A DNA stretch of 64,000 nucleotides from Spirodela intermedia (Eukaryota; Streptophyta; Magnoliopsida; Alismatales; Araceae): the NCBI GenBank assembly GCA_902729315.2, contig LR746276.1, positions 5,840,169 to 5,904,168 on the forward strand, given 5' to 3'. Made by a program: the position numbers and the translations under genes. This document shows positions 13,319-23,599 of the stretch, piece by piece. The notes beneath the pieces were generated by a model, which did no database searches, had not been told where the DNA came from, and worked only from the letters and a program-made list of their open reading frames with translations. Positions within the stretch are counted from its first letter, which is position 1. Each line of letters begins with the position of its first letter.

Positions 13319-13360
13319 TATTGACTATTGATTGTTGATTGTTGACCATTGACAATTGAC
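13319..13360. repeat. Six imperfect 7-bp TTGAC/T-bearing repeats
   Basis: Six consecutive heptamers of the form NNTTGAC or NNTTGAT lie in register. No gene is nearby. Confidence 0.8.
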
Positions 13361-13689
13361 TAAGAAGCGAGGAGATGATTCATGGAGCAGTGTAAATCAA
13401 CAAATGGTCAATGGCAACACCAAAGATAAATCAGCAACAATGATAGTCAATGTTGGACAAGATGGCAGATGACTAGAAGGATGTCGATTGACTCAGTGAG
13501 ATGATGGTGGTGACAACAACAATGATAGTCGATGCTAGTTAAGACTAACTGCAACGGAGACTTTGTCAATGGTGGATCTTTGAATGAGAGAGGCAGAGGA
13601 CAATTGTCTTTGACCTAACAGATGACAAAAGTGCGAATGAAGAAAAGCCTTCTTCCACAACAACTGTTACCATTCCAACAACATGTCGA

Positions 13690-13694
<5 letters not shown>

Positions 13695-13749
<55 letters not shown>
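13695..13749. repeat. (GA)n microsatellite
   Basis: A perfect GA tract of about 27 units in spacer DNA. Confidence 0.95.
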
Positions 13750-13751
<2 letters not shown>

Positions 13752-13759
13752 TGTTACTT

Positions 13760-15660
13760 GTAGCGGCTTCCCCTTTTGGTTTAATTAGGCTTAACCCTAA
13801 AGGGGCGATCACTAGATTAGCCCTTAAATGGGCTTAGCCCTTAGATGGGCCGATATGAACCACTAAGTGGGCATATTAAATGGACCTTCACAAAAACCCC
13901 AAGAGAATAAACCTAATGATGGGGCAATTTACAAGGAGCCCAAAGCGTTAATTCATAGATCATGGTGTAACTGTTCTCATTGGAAAAAAATTTCATTATT
14001 TTTATAATCAAATCTAAACACATTTAGTAATCCTCCTTCATAAGTTGTCCCTCAATCACATCAAAAGATCCAGAACGAGCAAATCTGTATTGATTATTTA
14101 CCAAAATCCTAAATGAAATCCCCCCATTGATAATCCATCCAGCATCAGGTAATTATTGGCGTTCTCACTACATAAATCCCTCTTTCCTTCCTCCTATGTA
14201 AACAAATCAATGGGTTCTTTGAGCTGCACCCTGCAAGGTTCTTCTTAGCCCTCTCCTGTAATTTGGCCCTCCGATATAGACTCAATGCCTCAGTGGATTT
14301 GGTTCCCAACTTTCCCTTATTAGGCCACCGACGGCTTGAAGATGTGATGCGTTCCTCCCCCACTTCCTCCAGCCAATGTTTCCACAGCACTCTATTTCCC
14401 CTAATCAGCAACGGACAAGGTTTTCCTCTTGACTTCTCTCAGCCCTTGCAACTCTGCTTCAGACATGGTAGTTCCTTGAACTTCCTTTAATCTGAACCAC
14501 CTCAGAAACAGAGTTGCAAGGGCTGAGAGAAGCCAAGGCTTCAACCTCTCCTCTCTATGACGTTCAAAGAGCCTGTAATTTGATCCTTCATGATTGGTAC
14601 CTCTGTCCATGGTTGGTTCGTCAACTTATCTGTGAAGAGCTCACATGCTGCCACAGCTCCTTACAGTTTTTATGGTCTGAGCCATGTTTCTTAAGAACCC
14701 TAGTTCCTGCTTGAGGGACAATTTTGTTCCAATAGTAAAAAGTAAAAAAAGCATCCCCATATTGGACTGGATAGGCTTGTCCAGAAAGTCTAGAGAAGTA
14801 TTCATTTATGTTCAGGGTATGCAAGCATACGAGCTAATATCTACCTGATGGACCGTCCTTTTCTCCCCCTTTACCTGCTTGTTAGTATCTCCATTCCATA
14901 TGTCAGTTTATCCACTGTCATGATAGACTGTTCATCCAGTGGTTGCATCTAAGTCTTTTGAATAAAATCTAATAGATTCAATATAAAATCATAACTGTGG
15001 ACTGAAAAACTGATCAAATGGTGTAGTAAACTCAAAGTTGAGCTGACCTTCGTTTTAAGTTTCTTCATGGACTAACATTCTCCCAACCTAGAGAATTAAA
15101 ATTACCAAATAGTGAAAAATCGCCGTATTATGTCCCAAAGTAGATATGATTACAGACACATGTAACAAAGCTCTCAAGAACATTCAGCTTGGCTTATAGT
15201 AAACAGCTCCAAAGAACATTCAGCTTGAAATGCAATCCATTACATTATTGCAAGGAAAGATATGACAGTTGTTGAAAGTCAAACATTCCTTTACGTCAAG
15301 GCCACTAAAAACCAGCAAGACACAAGATCCAAATAAATAAAAGACACCATATGACTTTTCACCATAATGAACATCCCAATTACCCTAAAGTGTGAAGGAA
15401 GAGTCCATGTGATCATAATTAAAATATAAATAAAAAATTAGCCTTTTTGAAGGAATATCAATAAGTAAGAAAGCTGTTTATATGCACCCCATAATGTGGG
15501 CGGTAACATTGTCTTCAACTTACAAGAAGTGAAAAACTAAGGCTGGTATTGACAAAATGTGACTAAGTCATGATTATGATCGACCCGTATTCTGATAGAG
15601 CAATAGTACGGAAATAAGCCAGGAATATGAGAAGAAGATGCAAAAAAATCATACGGTGAA
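13760..15660. other. Spacer with hairpin; 3' flank of the MAM33-like gene
   Basis: No gene recognised. Between about 14,150 and 14,820 the GC content rises and short open frames appear on both strands, but none resembles a known protein. The inverted repeat at 14,433-14,532 lies here. The part closest to 15,660 is probably the 3'UTR of the minus-strand MAM33-like gene. Confidence 0.5.
14433..14532 (-). ncRNA. Candidate miRNA-like hairpin (inverted duplication)
   Basis: The arms at 14,433-14,460 and 14,505-14,532 are reverse complements over 28 bases with a single difference, and the loop is 44 bases. If the minus strand is transcribed, the one mismatch becomes a G-U wobble, so the stem is fully paired. 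Partial complementarity continues outside the arms and into the loop, as expected for a recent inverted duplication. I do not recognise either arm as a known conserved plant miRNA. No promoter or expression evidence is visible. Confidence 0.35.
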
Positions 15661-15667
15661 CCTTATC

Positions 15668-16632
15668 CTACTTCTCCACATAGGATTTGACATTCCCCAT
15701 CCATCGAACAAATTCTCTCCTGTCCTTGTCCATCATGTACTGGTGCAGGAACACAGCAAGTTCAGCATCCACACTCCTCTCTTCCAAGTACTCTAGCAGA
15801 GGACGTTGAAGTTCCTCCTCCAAATTCCTGCTCCACCCATCACATTTGAGAGGCATATCATCGAAATACACAAGCAAGAATGCAATGTGCAAGCACTCAC
15901 TTGAACCTCGGCCCCATGAAGGGGCATGATATTCTGTGGTCATCCTTGACCGCGCGCACGTGCTGGATCTCCAGAGCATCAGGCCACGCAGAGCAGATGA
16001 ACTGCAAAACGGCATCGCTCTCGACGCCCTTGCGCACATCGACGACGAGGCTAATGTGTAGCCTCATCGTTTCCCCATCGGATTCTTTGACCTTGGCGTC
16101 GACCGTCGTAGGAACTGCGTAATCAAACATCGTGACATCAGCCTTGATCTCCTCCTCCCCATACTTACTCTTCAGCGTGATCCACTGCTCCCCGGGTCGG
16201 TCCTCCACCTCGAAGTACTTGAACCACTTGACGGGCTGATTATCATTTATAAGCAAGGCAGTTCCGATCAGAAAAATGCCCCACGGATAAACTCAAAAGG
16301 AAAAATATCTTCGCGAGGGGACGTAAGGAGGTCGGAAACGGAAGCATCGGAGGGGGCTTTATCTCTGAGACGGATAGGATTGTCACCTCTTGTGGTGGTC
16401 TAACGTCGACCTCATAGTCTATCTCCGTGCGAAGTATTCGCAGGAGATTCTCCTGGAAGGCCGACCAGCGCATCTCAGAGATGTAGCTTCTGGCCGGGGA
16501 GAGACTCGGACACGAGGGAGAGAAGGAAGGAAGGGTAGGTGGGGTGGTGACGAAGGAGACCGGCCTTGGAGGAGAGCGGAGAGAAGGGGAGAAGAGGAGG
16601 GCCCTCCGAGCGTGTTGCAGGAATCGGACCAT
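15668..16632 (-). CDS. MAM33: Mitochondrial glycoprotein family protein (MAM33/p32-like), 3 exons
   Basis: The p32/MAM33 family forms acidic, doughnut-shaped trimers in the mitochondrial matrix and supports ribosome and respiratory complex biogenesis. Minus-strand exons are 16,387-16,632, 15,901-16,235 and 15,668-15,827, giving 246 aa. The N-terminal 45-50 residues are rich in Arg, Ser and Pro and lack acidic residues, which fits a mitochondrial presequence. The family core VEDRPGEQWITL, then VTMFD, then the C-terminal LEEELQRPLLEYLEERSVD and LHQYMMDKDRREFVRWM are in the expected order. Intron 2 is only 73 nt; its splicing joins FMGPRFK to NLEEEL, as expected for the family. The gene is divergent from the metallophosphoesterase gene, with about 670 bases between the two start codons. 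Confidence 0.9.
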
Positions 16633-17306
16633 GGCCGAAGGCGGCGAGGTCGAACGAAAGAAATGAGGGGGGCTTTCCCCGTTGAGCTTCGAGGGTTTAA
16701 GCGAGGAACCTCAAGAAAAGAAACGAGGCACATTTCTGATTAACCCCTAATTATTATTATTATTATATTTATATCCTGTGAAGGCAAGAAAATGGAAACT
16801 GTCAGGTTATCTTTAAAATTGAAAATAAAATTTCTTTCTAAAATTGTCACGGTATCTGATAAAAAAATATTTTAATGATTTATATAATAGATGTCACAAC
16901 GCTGAAGAATTTTTCTGTTAAAAACCCCTTAAAAGATAGTCTTGGGATTTGGGTCTGATAAATTTTTATATCTCTTTTGTGACAACGGATTGTTTCGTTT
17001 TTGTTGATCCACCCTTCCTCCAAGGGCATCTTTACGCTTTTCCTCCATAAAAAAAAGATGAAAATGAAAAGGCGAAATCCTTTTTCGTATTATCATTCGA
17101 TCGACAACAGTAGCATATTGCATTAAAACATTGATAGTAAAAAAAATATTCGTATAAATTTCCTTTTTCTCCTAAAAAAACCTGATATATCCAAAAGCCC
17201 TTGTATTTAAAATTATTTCACAAGAGGTGGAAAATTAATTTTAAGAGAAGAATCTTTCGGTTCCATTAAACCGGATACGGACCCGATTAAACGGGCTTTA
17301 TCGGAC
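16633..17306. promoter_or_regulatory. Shared divergent promoter region (MAM33-like / phosphoesterase)
   Basis: The only DNA between two divergent start codons, so it must carry the 5' control of both genes. It is AT-rich in the middle and holds no other gene. No specific factor site is called with confidence. Confidence 0.55.
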
Positions 17307-20300
17307 ATGGCGGTTGTTCGGCCGGCATCCTGCGGCTGTTGGTCATGTTGCAGCATTGCGTGGCCGTCGGCGGCCATCCTCCGCGCGCCGCCGCCCCCGC
17401 CGCCGCTTCGACTTCTCCGATCCCCCTCTCCGGCGGCCTCATCCGTCTGCATCCCTGCTTCCTCCACTGCTGCTTCGAGGTCCGACGGTCGCTCCACCAT
17501 GTCGCGCCACGTTCGAGTCGCCGTAGTTGGAGACGTGGTACGTGACACTCATAACCTCCGTCGTTCTCTCGCCGATGGGTCATTGGTACTGTAAGAATAT
17601 GTCGTGATTCGTGGAGTTTCCAGGCTGATTGTTATTTGATGAGAAATGAAGCCGTTGTGCCTCAATTGAGGAGTATGGAGATTTATTCTGTTAATTTTTT
17701 ATGTCGATAGCAAAGACATGTGATGAATCGTCTGTAGACAGGGTTCTGACGGCTGAGGGGGGGGGAGCGCCGGTGATTCTATGAATCCCTCGGGAGGTAG
17801 GGACTGCGATGGGGTGTAGTTGGTATTATGATCTCGTTCCGACGACCTGATTTCTCTGTCGGATTGCCTGGTCACGGTGTTCTCGCCTGCCAACGGTTTC
17901 AAGAAAGCCTCGATCTGGTCCCATGGTCTGAGAACTTGAAATTTTGTTGCATCCTGGTGGAATCGCATCCCATTGGCCCGGAAACCGCTCATATTTAAAT
18001 TCCGAACGTCTTCGAAGGGAAGAATTTTCATATTTCTAGTATTTCTCTCTGGCTTCTCATTTTCTCATAAATCAGACTTTAATACGTATGGAAATGCTTG
18101 TTCATTAATGCCAAAGACTATTTGTTTTTATAAAACTAATTCACTTCCCTACTCAGATTTATGTAGGATCATCAGCTCCGCTGACTTCTTTCCAACTTTT
18201 AATATATAGTCAGTGCACAATTGCCAATAAACCAGCTTTCTTGGTAGCTGGGAACAAGCCCCACTTCTTGCTGGTTTCGAAGATTAAGATCCATCCATCA
18301 TATAACAATCGCGGTTGAGTTCATGGTTCCTGCTCATTTAATGTATTTGGATGATTATTCTGTGTGGGCATCTTTATTGTGCTTGATATAAATTATTGTT
18401 CATTGGATATTTTCTTCGGTACTAACTGAACTTTTTTATGATGAAGCATGACAATTGGGACTTGGAAGAAGACGCAAAAGCTCTCCACTTTTTGGGGGTA
18501 TGTCTTCAAAAAACAATCTCCAACAAATACCAAAGGGATTTTTTTTTGTAAAAGTCAAATCAATGATCGAAAAGATCTTCAGAAGATCTCTTTCATACAT
18601 ATGGAAAACCAATGCAGCACAGTTACGCATGTAACCCACAATTATTTCTATATTATTTCACTAATACTATTTTTGATATTGAGATTTTATCTTGAGACTC
18701 TGTGGAAATACTTATCCACCGCACCCTCCTATCTTCAGATGCTCTGGAAATGTTTATCTATCATAATTTATATTATCATTTGGTATTAATATTTTATCTT
18801 CAGATTATTTGTAAATATTCATTTTAACTATAATAAATTATATTTTCTTTCTTGATATTACGATTTAATCCTCTGAGTTATTGGAAATACTTATCTTCTC
18901 TGCCATAAATTTTATTTGCTTGTCTTAGTCCTTTCATTGTTGTTTCTAATTCTCATATTATACCAGCCATCATGACTTAGAAAACTTTCTTCCATGACGT
19001 TGCAGGCTGATTTGGTACTGTTCACAGGCACGTGTCTCTCCCACTAGATGCCCTTACAGCAACTTTCCCTTCGATTTGAATACACGTTCCATTTCTCAGG
19101 TGACTTCGGGAACGAGAACGTTGATCTTGTCAAAAGTGTTGCCAAACTCAATCTCCCCAAGGCAGCCATATTAGGGAATCACGACTCCTGGCACACGTCC
19201 CAGTTTTCGAAGAAGTAAGTCGTCTTCGTATTTCTTTCTCTGGAGATCCTTATCAGCGAAAGTTAAGACCTTTTTATATAATTTATTTCGATAAATCATG
19301 GAGACGAAATTTCATTCGTATAATTTGGTGGATAGAAATGTATTTCATTCGTATAGAAAGTAAGTCGTCTTCATATAACTTCATTCGTCTTTGAATGTAT
19401 TTATGCTTGCATAAATTGGTGGATAGAAATGTCTTTTTTCCCAGTGAAATATCTCACGAAATAAATCTGACTTGAGATGTGTAAGTGGGCCCACTCATTA
19501 GCCATGGCCGTGTTGAATGAGAAGAACAATGCTGATGGGAAACTAAGCAGTGCGTAGGTCATTAATGATTGGAAGCATTGAAGCTTCACTAATCGCCCTG
19601 CGTTGACTTCCAGGAAAACAGACGGCGTCCAACTTCAGCTGGAATGGTAAGGTTTCATTCTCTCAAGACACCAATTTCTTCGCCATTTTACAGCCTCCTC
19701 TTCGTCACCATTAAAATACACGCATTTTGGGTCAACCGTATTCTGATTGATGGTGTTTGTTGGTGCACATTTTTGTTTGATTTATGGGAAATTTTAATGT
19801 CAAAAAGTATTTGCATTCATTATTATTTTGTGATAATAATTTTTATAGGTCACTTTTTTTCTTCTTCTTTTTTTTGTATGCCAACCATGCATCACTAAGC
19901 TGTAAGAATTTCAGTTTATAATTCTTAAAAATATTATATGGCTGACTAAATTTGGGTTTTGGGCATCAGTCTTGGAGAACAGCATGTTGGCTACCGCCGT
20001 CTAGATTTCCCATTGCTGAACCTCAGTGTTGTTGGTGGCCGCCCATTTTCCTGCGGCGGGAAGAAACTATTTCGGGAAAAGCTTCTGTCTGAGAGGTTAG
20101 TCATTTACAGTGAATTATGGTGGGAAAAATCAATCTTAATTCACCTTTCTATTTTTAATTATAATATTTGAATGTTCCAAGCATCACATGGCCCAATGGA
20201 AATCACTCCGGAGCAATTTCTGGTTGAGAATTTTTTATTTAATTCATTCTTTCTTTTAAAAACCTAATTCTCTGATCTTTAATCGATCATGACTTGTAGC

Positions 20301-21450
20301 ACGTAGAAACCTAGACAAGTAGGAAGATTCACGGTGGATAATAAAGAAAATAAAATTTATTATATTATTTAAAAAATAGATGGGTGGACCAAGTAAATAA
20401 TTTTCGATGTAAAGCTTGAATCAATGTTAATGAGGAGGACCTGAGGCTGTTTTTATGCTGCAATCATCCACAGGATACTAGCTTGAAGTGGGATGAGCAT
20501 CAAATAAACATCATTCATGATGCTTTCAAGAAAGGGAGGGTGGATCTTATTTTTTTATTATCAAATATTTCAACTTTTCTTTTCTTGAAGCAATTCATGA
20601 AAGTAGAACCCTACAAACAGAGAGCATAATAATAGCTTGAAGTGTGATGAACATCAAATAAATGTCATCGATGTGGCTTCCAAGGAGGAGGGAATTCTTT
20701 TCTCTCTACAAAATAATTTCATTTTTTATTGTTTGGAATCCGCTCTTGAACGTATTCCTGAAGTGGGATCGTTGACTTTTAGGTACGGAGTCAAGGACAT
20801 GGAATCGAGCGCGAGGAAAATCTTTGAAGCAGCTGTTGGGGCACCAGCAGGCCATACCCTCATACTTCTTGCCCACAATGGCCCGACAGGTTCTCCCAAA
20901 TCGAACCCAAGTCTTCCCCCCTCATTCACACGAGTCAAATACCTAAGTCAACCCCTCTGTTACCTCCTTCCTATGCTTCTAGAACAGGGCTAGGTGACCG
21001 TGCAGACGACATCTGCGGCAGGGACTGGGTCCCCGGGGGCGGCGACCATGGCGACCCAGGTGCTCCCTCCCTCAATTTCCATTGCCTCAGAATTATGATC
21101 CACCGTTGACCTCAAGCTGCCCCGCAGATCTAGCAATGGCAATCGATGACCTGAAGAGGGGGGCCCCCCGGCCCATCCCATTGGTCGTCTTCGGCCACAT
21201 GCACAAGGAGCTGGCCCGTGGCGGCGGCCTCAGGAAGATGATCGCCGTAGGAGAAGGCGGAACGGTCTATCTGAATGGAGCTGTCGTTCCGAGAGTGAGG
21301 CCAGCTGGGGAAGATCAGAAGGAGCTCCGAGGGTTCACAGTGGTTGAGGCTGTGGACGGGCGGCTGAGGAAGATCTCAGAAACTTGGGTCCTCGTTTGTG
21401 GCGAGGAGGCCATGATTGCAGAAGAAACTGTGATATTTGAGGGGCTCTGA
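17307..21450 (+). CDS. Calcineurin-like metallophosphoesterase, cyanobacterial/plant type, 9 exons
   Basis: A two-metal phosphoesterase, probably plastid-targeted. Substrate unknown. Exons: 17307-17537, 18447-18497, 19006-19027, 19100-19214, 19614-19646, 19970-20095, 20783-20889, 20988-21059, 21128-21450; total 359 aa, frame kept at every join. Metal-site motifs are in canonical order: GDVHDNWD (Asp76, His78), FTGDFGNEN (Asp103), LGNHD (127-130), AHNGPTG, and GHMH (275-278). The first 60 residues are rich in Ser, Ala, Arg and Pro and resemble a transit peptide; Met65 before SRHVRVAVVGD is an alternative start without it. Intron 3 begins with GC instead of GT. The motif set and the GGGDHGDPDL segment recall the family shared by cyanobacteria and plants (TIGR04168 type), by memory only. 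Several introns hold local duplications (see findings). Confidence 0.88.
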
Positions 21451-22068
21451 AGCGGATTAATTCTCCAGCTTATTTGGAAGGATGATTACTTGGGCTCCTC
21501 AAGAGGAGTAGATCGATGTAATTAATTTCCTTTGACTTATTTCTTCAGTTGACTTCAGATCGACGGCACTTAATGGTGCTGGTGGGATGAAAATATGGTT
21601 TTAATTTGACAGAAAAAACTTATGAATTGTAGACGGTTGTGATATGGTACTTATTTATTCATCTCTTGAGTTGACTTTAATATATAAAATAATGTGAAAT
21701 AAACCATACTAGATGGTATTTATTTGACAGAATAATCTACAAAGGATGATCATTATCTGTGGAAATATTTGGTGGTGGCAGTAAAGTGCAGCTTGATTAA
21801 TCTCTCTAGCTTAGTTTAGCACAAAAATAATCTGAAAGCAGGCGATCCTCAACGATGATGGCCGGATCAGTTTTTTCTCTGAAGAACTCAAGAGAGAGAA
21901 ACTAGACATGGCATTGACTTGGAGATGCTAGTTGTAAAAACATTTATTCACGTTGACCTTCTTTGGAACCGAACACCTGAACAATCTGAACATAAACATC
22001 TCAGCCCAGATGCCCAGTTTCTGAGCAGATTCATAACAGGCATGTGGAGAGAGAGAGAGAGGGAGAGA
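21451..22068. other. Convergent intergenic region
   Basis: The 3' flanks of the plus-strand phosphoesterase and the minus-strand DUF1068 gene. AT-rich in the middle; a short interrupted GA tract lies near 22,046-22,066, just beyond the DUF1068 stop. No further gene seen. Confidence 0.6.
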
Positions 22069-23198
22069 CTAGGCGGTGGCCGGCCAGCCGAGCTGCCGGG
22101 CGCGGAGCTCCCAGGCGGCGGTGGCCTTCTTCTCGAGCTTGAGGGCCTGCTCAGCGCGCTCTCTGGCCTCCTCGCAGGCCTCTGTGGCGGCGTTGCACTT
22201 ATCAGCCTCCCTCTGATACTGAGAGCTCTGCCTTCGAGCCTCTGAGATGGTGAAGTTCATGTGGTGGCGGTTCTCCTCATCCACCACCGCCTGAAGCTTC
22301 AGCTCCTCCTTCAGAAGCTCCCCCGTCCGCTTCTCCATCTCCCTTCCGAGCTCCGGGTCGTCCCTCCCGCAGTCTGCCAATTGGCCGTTCGTTCAGAAAG
22401 TCAAGCCAAGGTCAGCGTTTTCCACAATGGCGGCGGAAGAACAAAGGGGGTTGACGAGGCCTAACCTGGAATCGAGAGGTTGACTAGTCCTGCAATGTCA
22501 ACACAGGAAAAGAAGGAGAACGATCAGCAATATAGGATTTAGCCCAATTGGGCATTGATTAAGAAGAATTAAAGAAACCACTCCTTTTCGGGCAGATTTG
22601 ACCAACCCGAGGCTTTGATCGACGCTAGAAAGTCAAAATGGAAGACCCTCATGGCTAGAAGATTGACTTTACAAGGAAATCATAGATCACGCTGTTTGAG
22701 TCGTGCCCCAATCCAAGATACCATCTTTCCAAATCGACCCTACTTCCAAATTTACATGGAGATGGATAGAGCATCGAATCTCTCCGGGTTGAGGCAAATC
22801 CCTGTTTTTTGGTCAACGGTCACAATCCTAACCTAGATTTGGTTGTAATCACAGGAGGGGAAAAGAAAAGTCTCAATGGGCCAAGAAAACTAGGGAAAAG
22901 GGTGATGTTTCAGAGCTCGAAGCCAAATGTGAATCTCTCTGGATCTCAGAGGAAATTGGGACGAACGAGGAGCAGCTGGGTGAGTGGGCTACTCAGAGAT
23001 CTACCCCCCTTCTCCTTCCCCTGTGCCAGGAGCAAGGAAGGTCAACGCTTGAGGCGTTTGAGATGGAGATCTATTCAATCCAGCGCTCTCAGAAGCTTCA
23101 CAGGAAAACCAGTTCAACTCCCCCACTGTAACTCAGATGGGTCTCTCCAATTCTCCTCATGAACACGCAGCAGATGCGCAATCCACTGGGTTACGAGC

Positions 23199-23243
<45 letters not shown>

Positions 23244-23511
23244 GGAGGGGGAGAGAGGGAGAGATAGAGGGGGGTTGCTCACCGGGGGCGATCTTCTGGA
23301 GAGAGAGACTGGAGGGGCAGTCGCAGACGCAGGTCGGGCAGGAGGAGGAGGAAGAGGAAGAATATGAAGAAGGAGAGGGCGGTTTCGCCCCAAATCCGTT
23401 CTTGAATTTCCAGTAGAAGGCAGGTCCAGAGACGAAGAGGGCCGATGCGATGGCGAAGATCACCAGGCAGCACTTTGCCCAGTCCCCCGCCCCCCTCGCC
23501 CCATTCGTCAT
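22069..23511 (-). CDS. DUF1068 family membrane-anchored protein, 3 exons with a 24-nt microexon
   Basis: A plant-specific family of unknown function, single-pass membrane protein with an acidic coiled-coil-like tail. Minus-strand exons are 23,283-23,511, 22,466-22,489 (24 nt) and 22,069-22,373, giving 185 aa. Residues 14-34 form one hydrophobic segment. A serine-rich linker leads to the conserved Cys motif CPTCVCDCP and the LQKIAPGLVNLSI block. That block is only complete if the 24-nt exon is included. The C-terminal half (EELKLQAVVDEENRHHMN, then EADKCNAATEACEEARERAEQ, then RARQLGW) is the family signature. Intron 1 begins with GTGAGC and soon carries CT-rich sequence on the sense strand. 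Family identity is by recall of Arabidopsis members such as At2g32580; no biochemical role is known to me. Confidence 0.88.
23201..23241. repeat. (GA)n microsatellite in DUF1068 intron 1
   Basis: GA on the plus strand, hence CT on the sense strand of the gene, roughly 40-80 bases after the 5' splice site. Slightly interrupted. Confidence 0.9.
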
Positions 23512-23558
23512 CCCTCTTCACCGCCGCCGGCGAAGATCTGGTTTCCCCCAGATACACT

Positions 23559-23595
<37 letters not shown>
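23559..23595. repeat. (GA)n microsatellite upstream of the DUF1068 ATG
   Basis: GA on the plus strand (CT on the sense strand), 50-85 bases upstream of the start codon, so probably in the 5'UTR. Confidence 0.9.
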
Positions 23596-23599
23596 CTCG

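Larger units (their letters stand above)
8031..13620. other. AT-rich gene desert with decayed transposon sequence
   Basis: About 5.6 kb of AT-rich DNA without an intact gene. It includes a fossil copia reverse transcriptase (about 9130-9530), a decayed tandem array (about 11,100-11,665), and the 7-bp repeat at 13,319-13,360. An open frame at 12,291-12,506 (-) has no recognisable identity. The composition suggests old, mutated retrotransposon DNA. Confidence 0.55.

Noticed and set aside
15841-15900. In-frame reading through MAM33-like intron 2
   Set aside because: Read-through hits a stop directly after GPRFK. The alternative register adds residues unlike the family, whereas a 73-nt intron restores the expected LEEELQ segment.
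20637-20782. Upstream extension of phosphoesterase exon 7
   Set aside because: The frame is open, but the family junction SER-YGV requires the exon to start at 20,783, and the upstream peptide is part of an intronic duplication.
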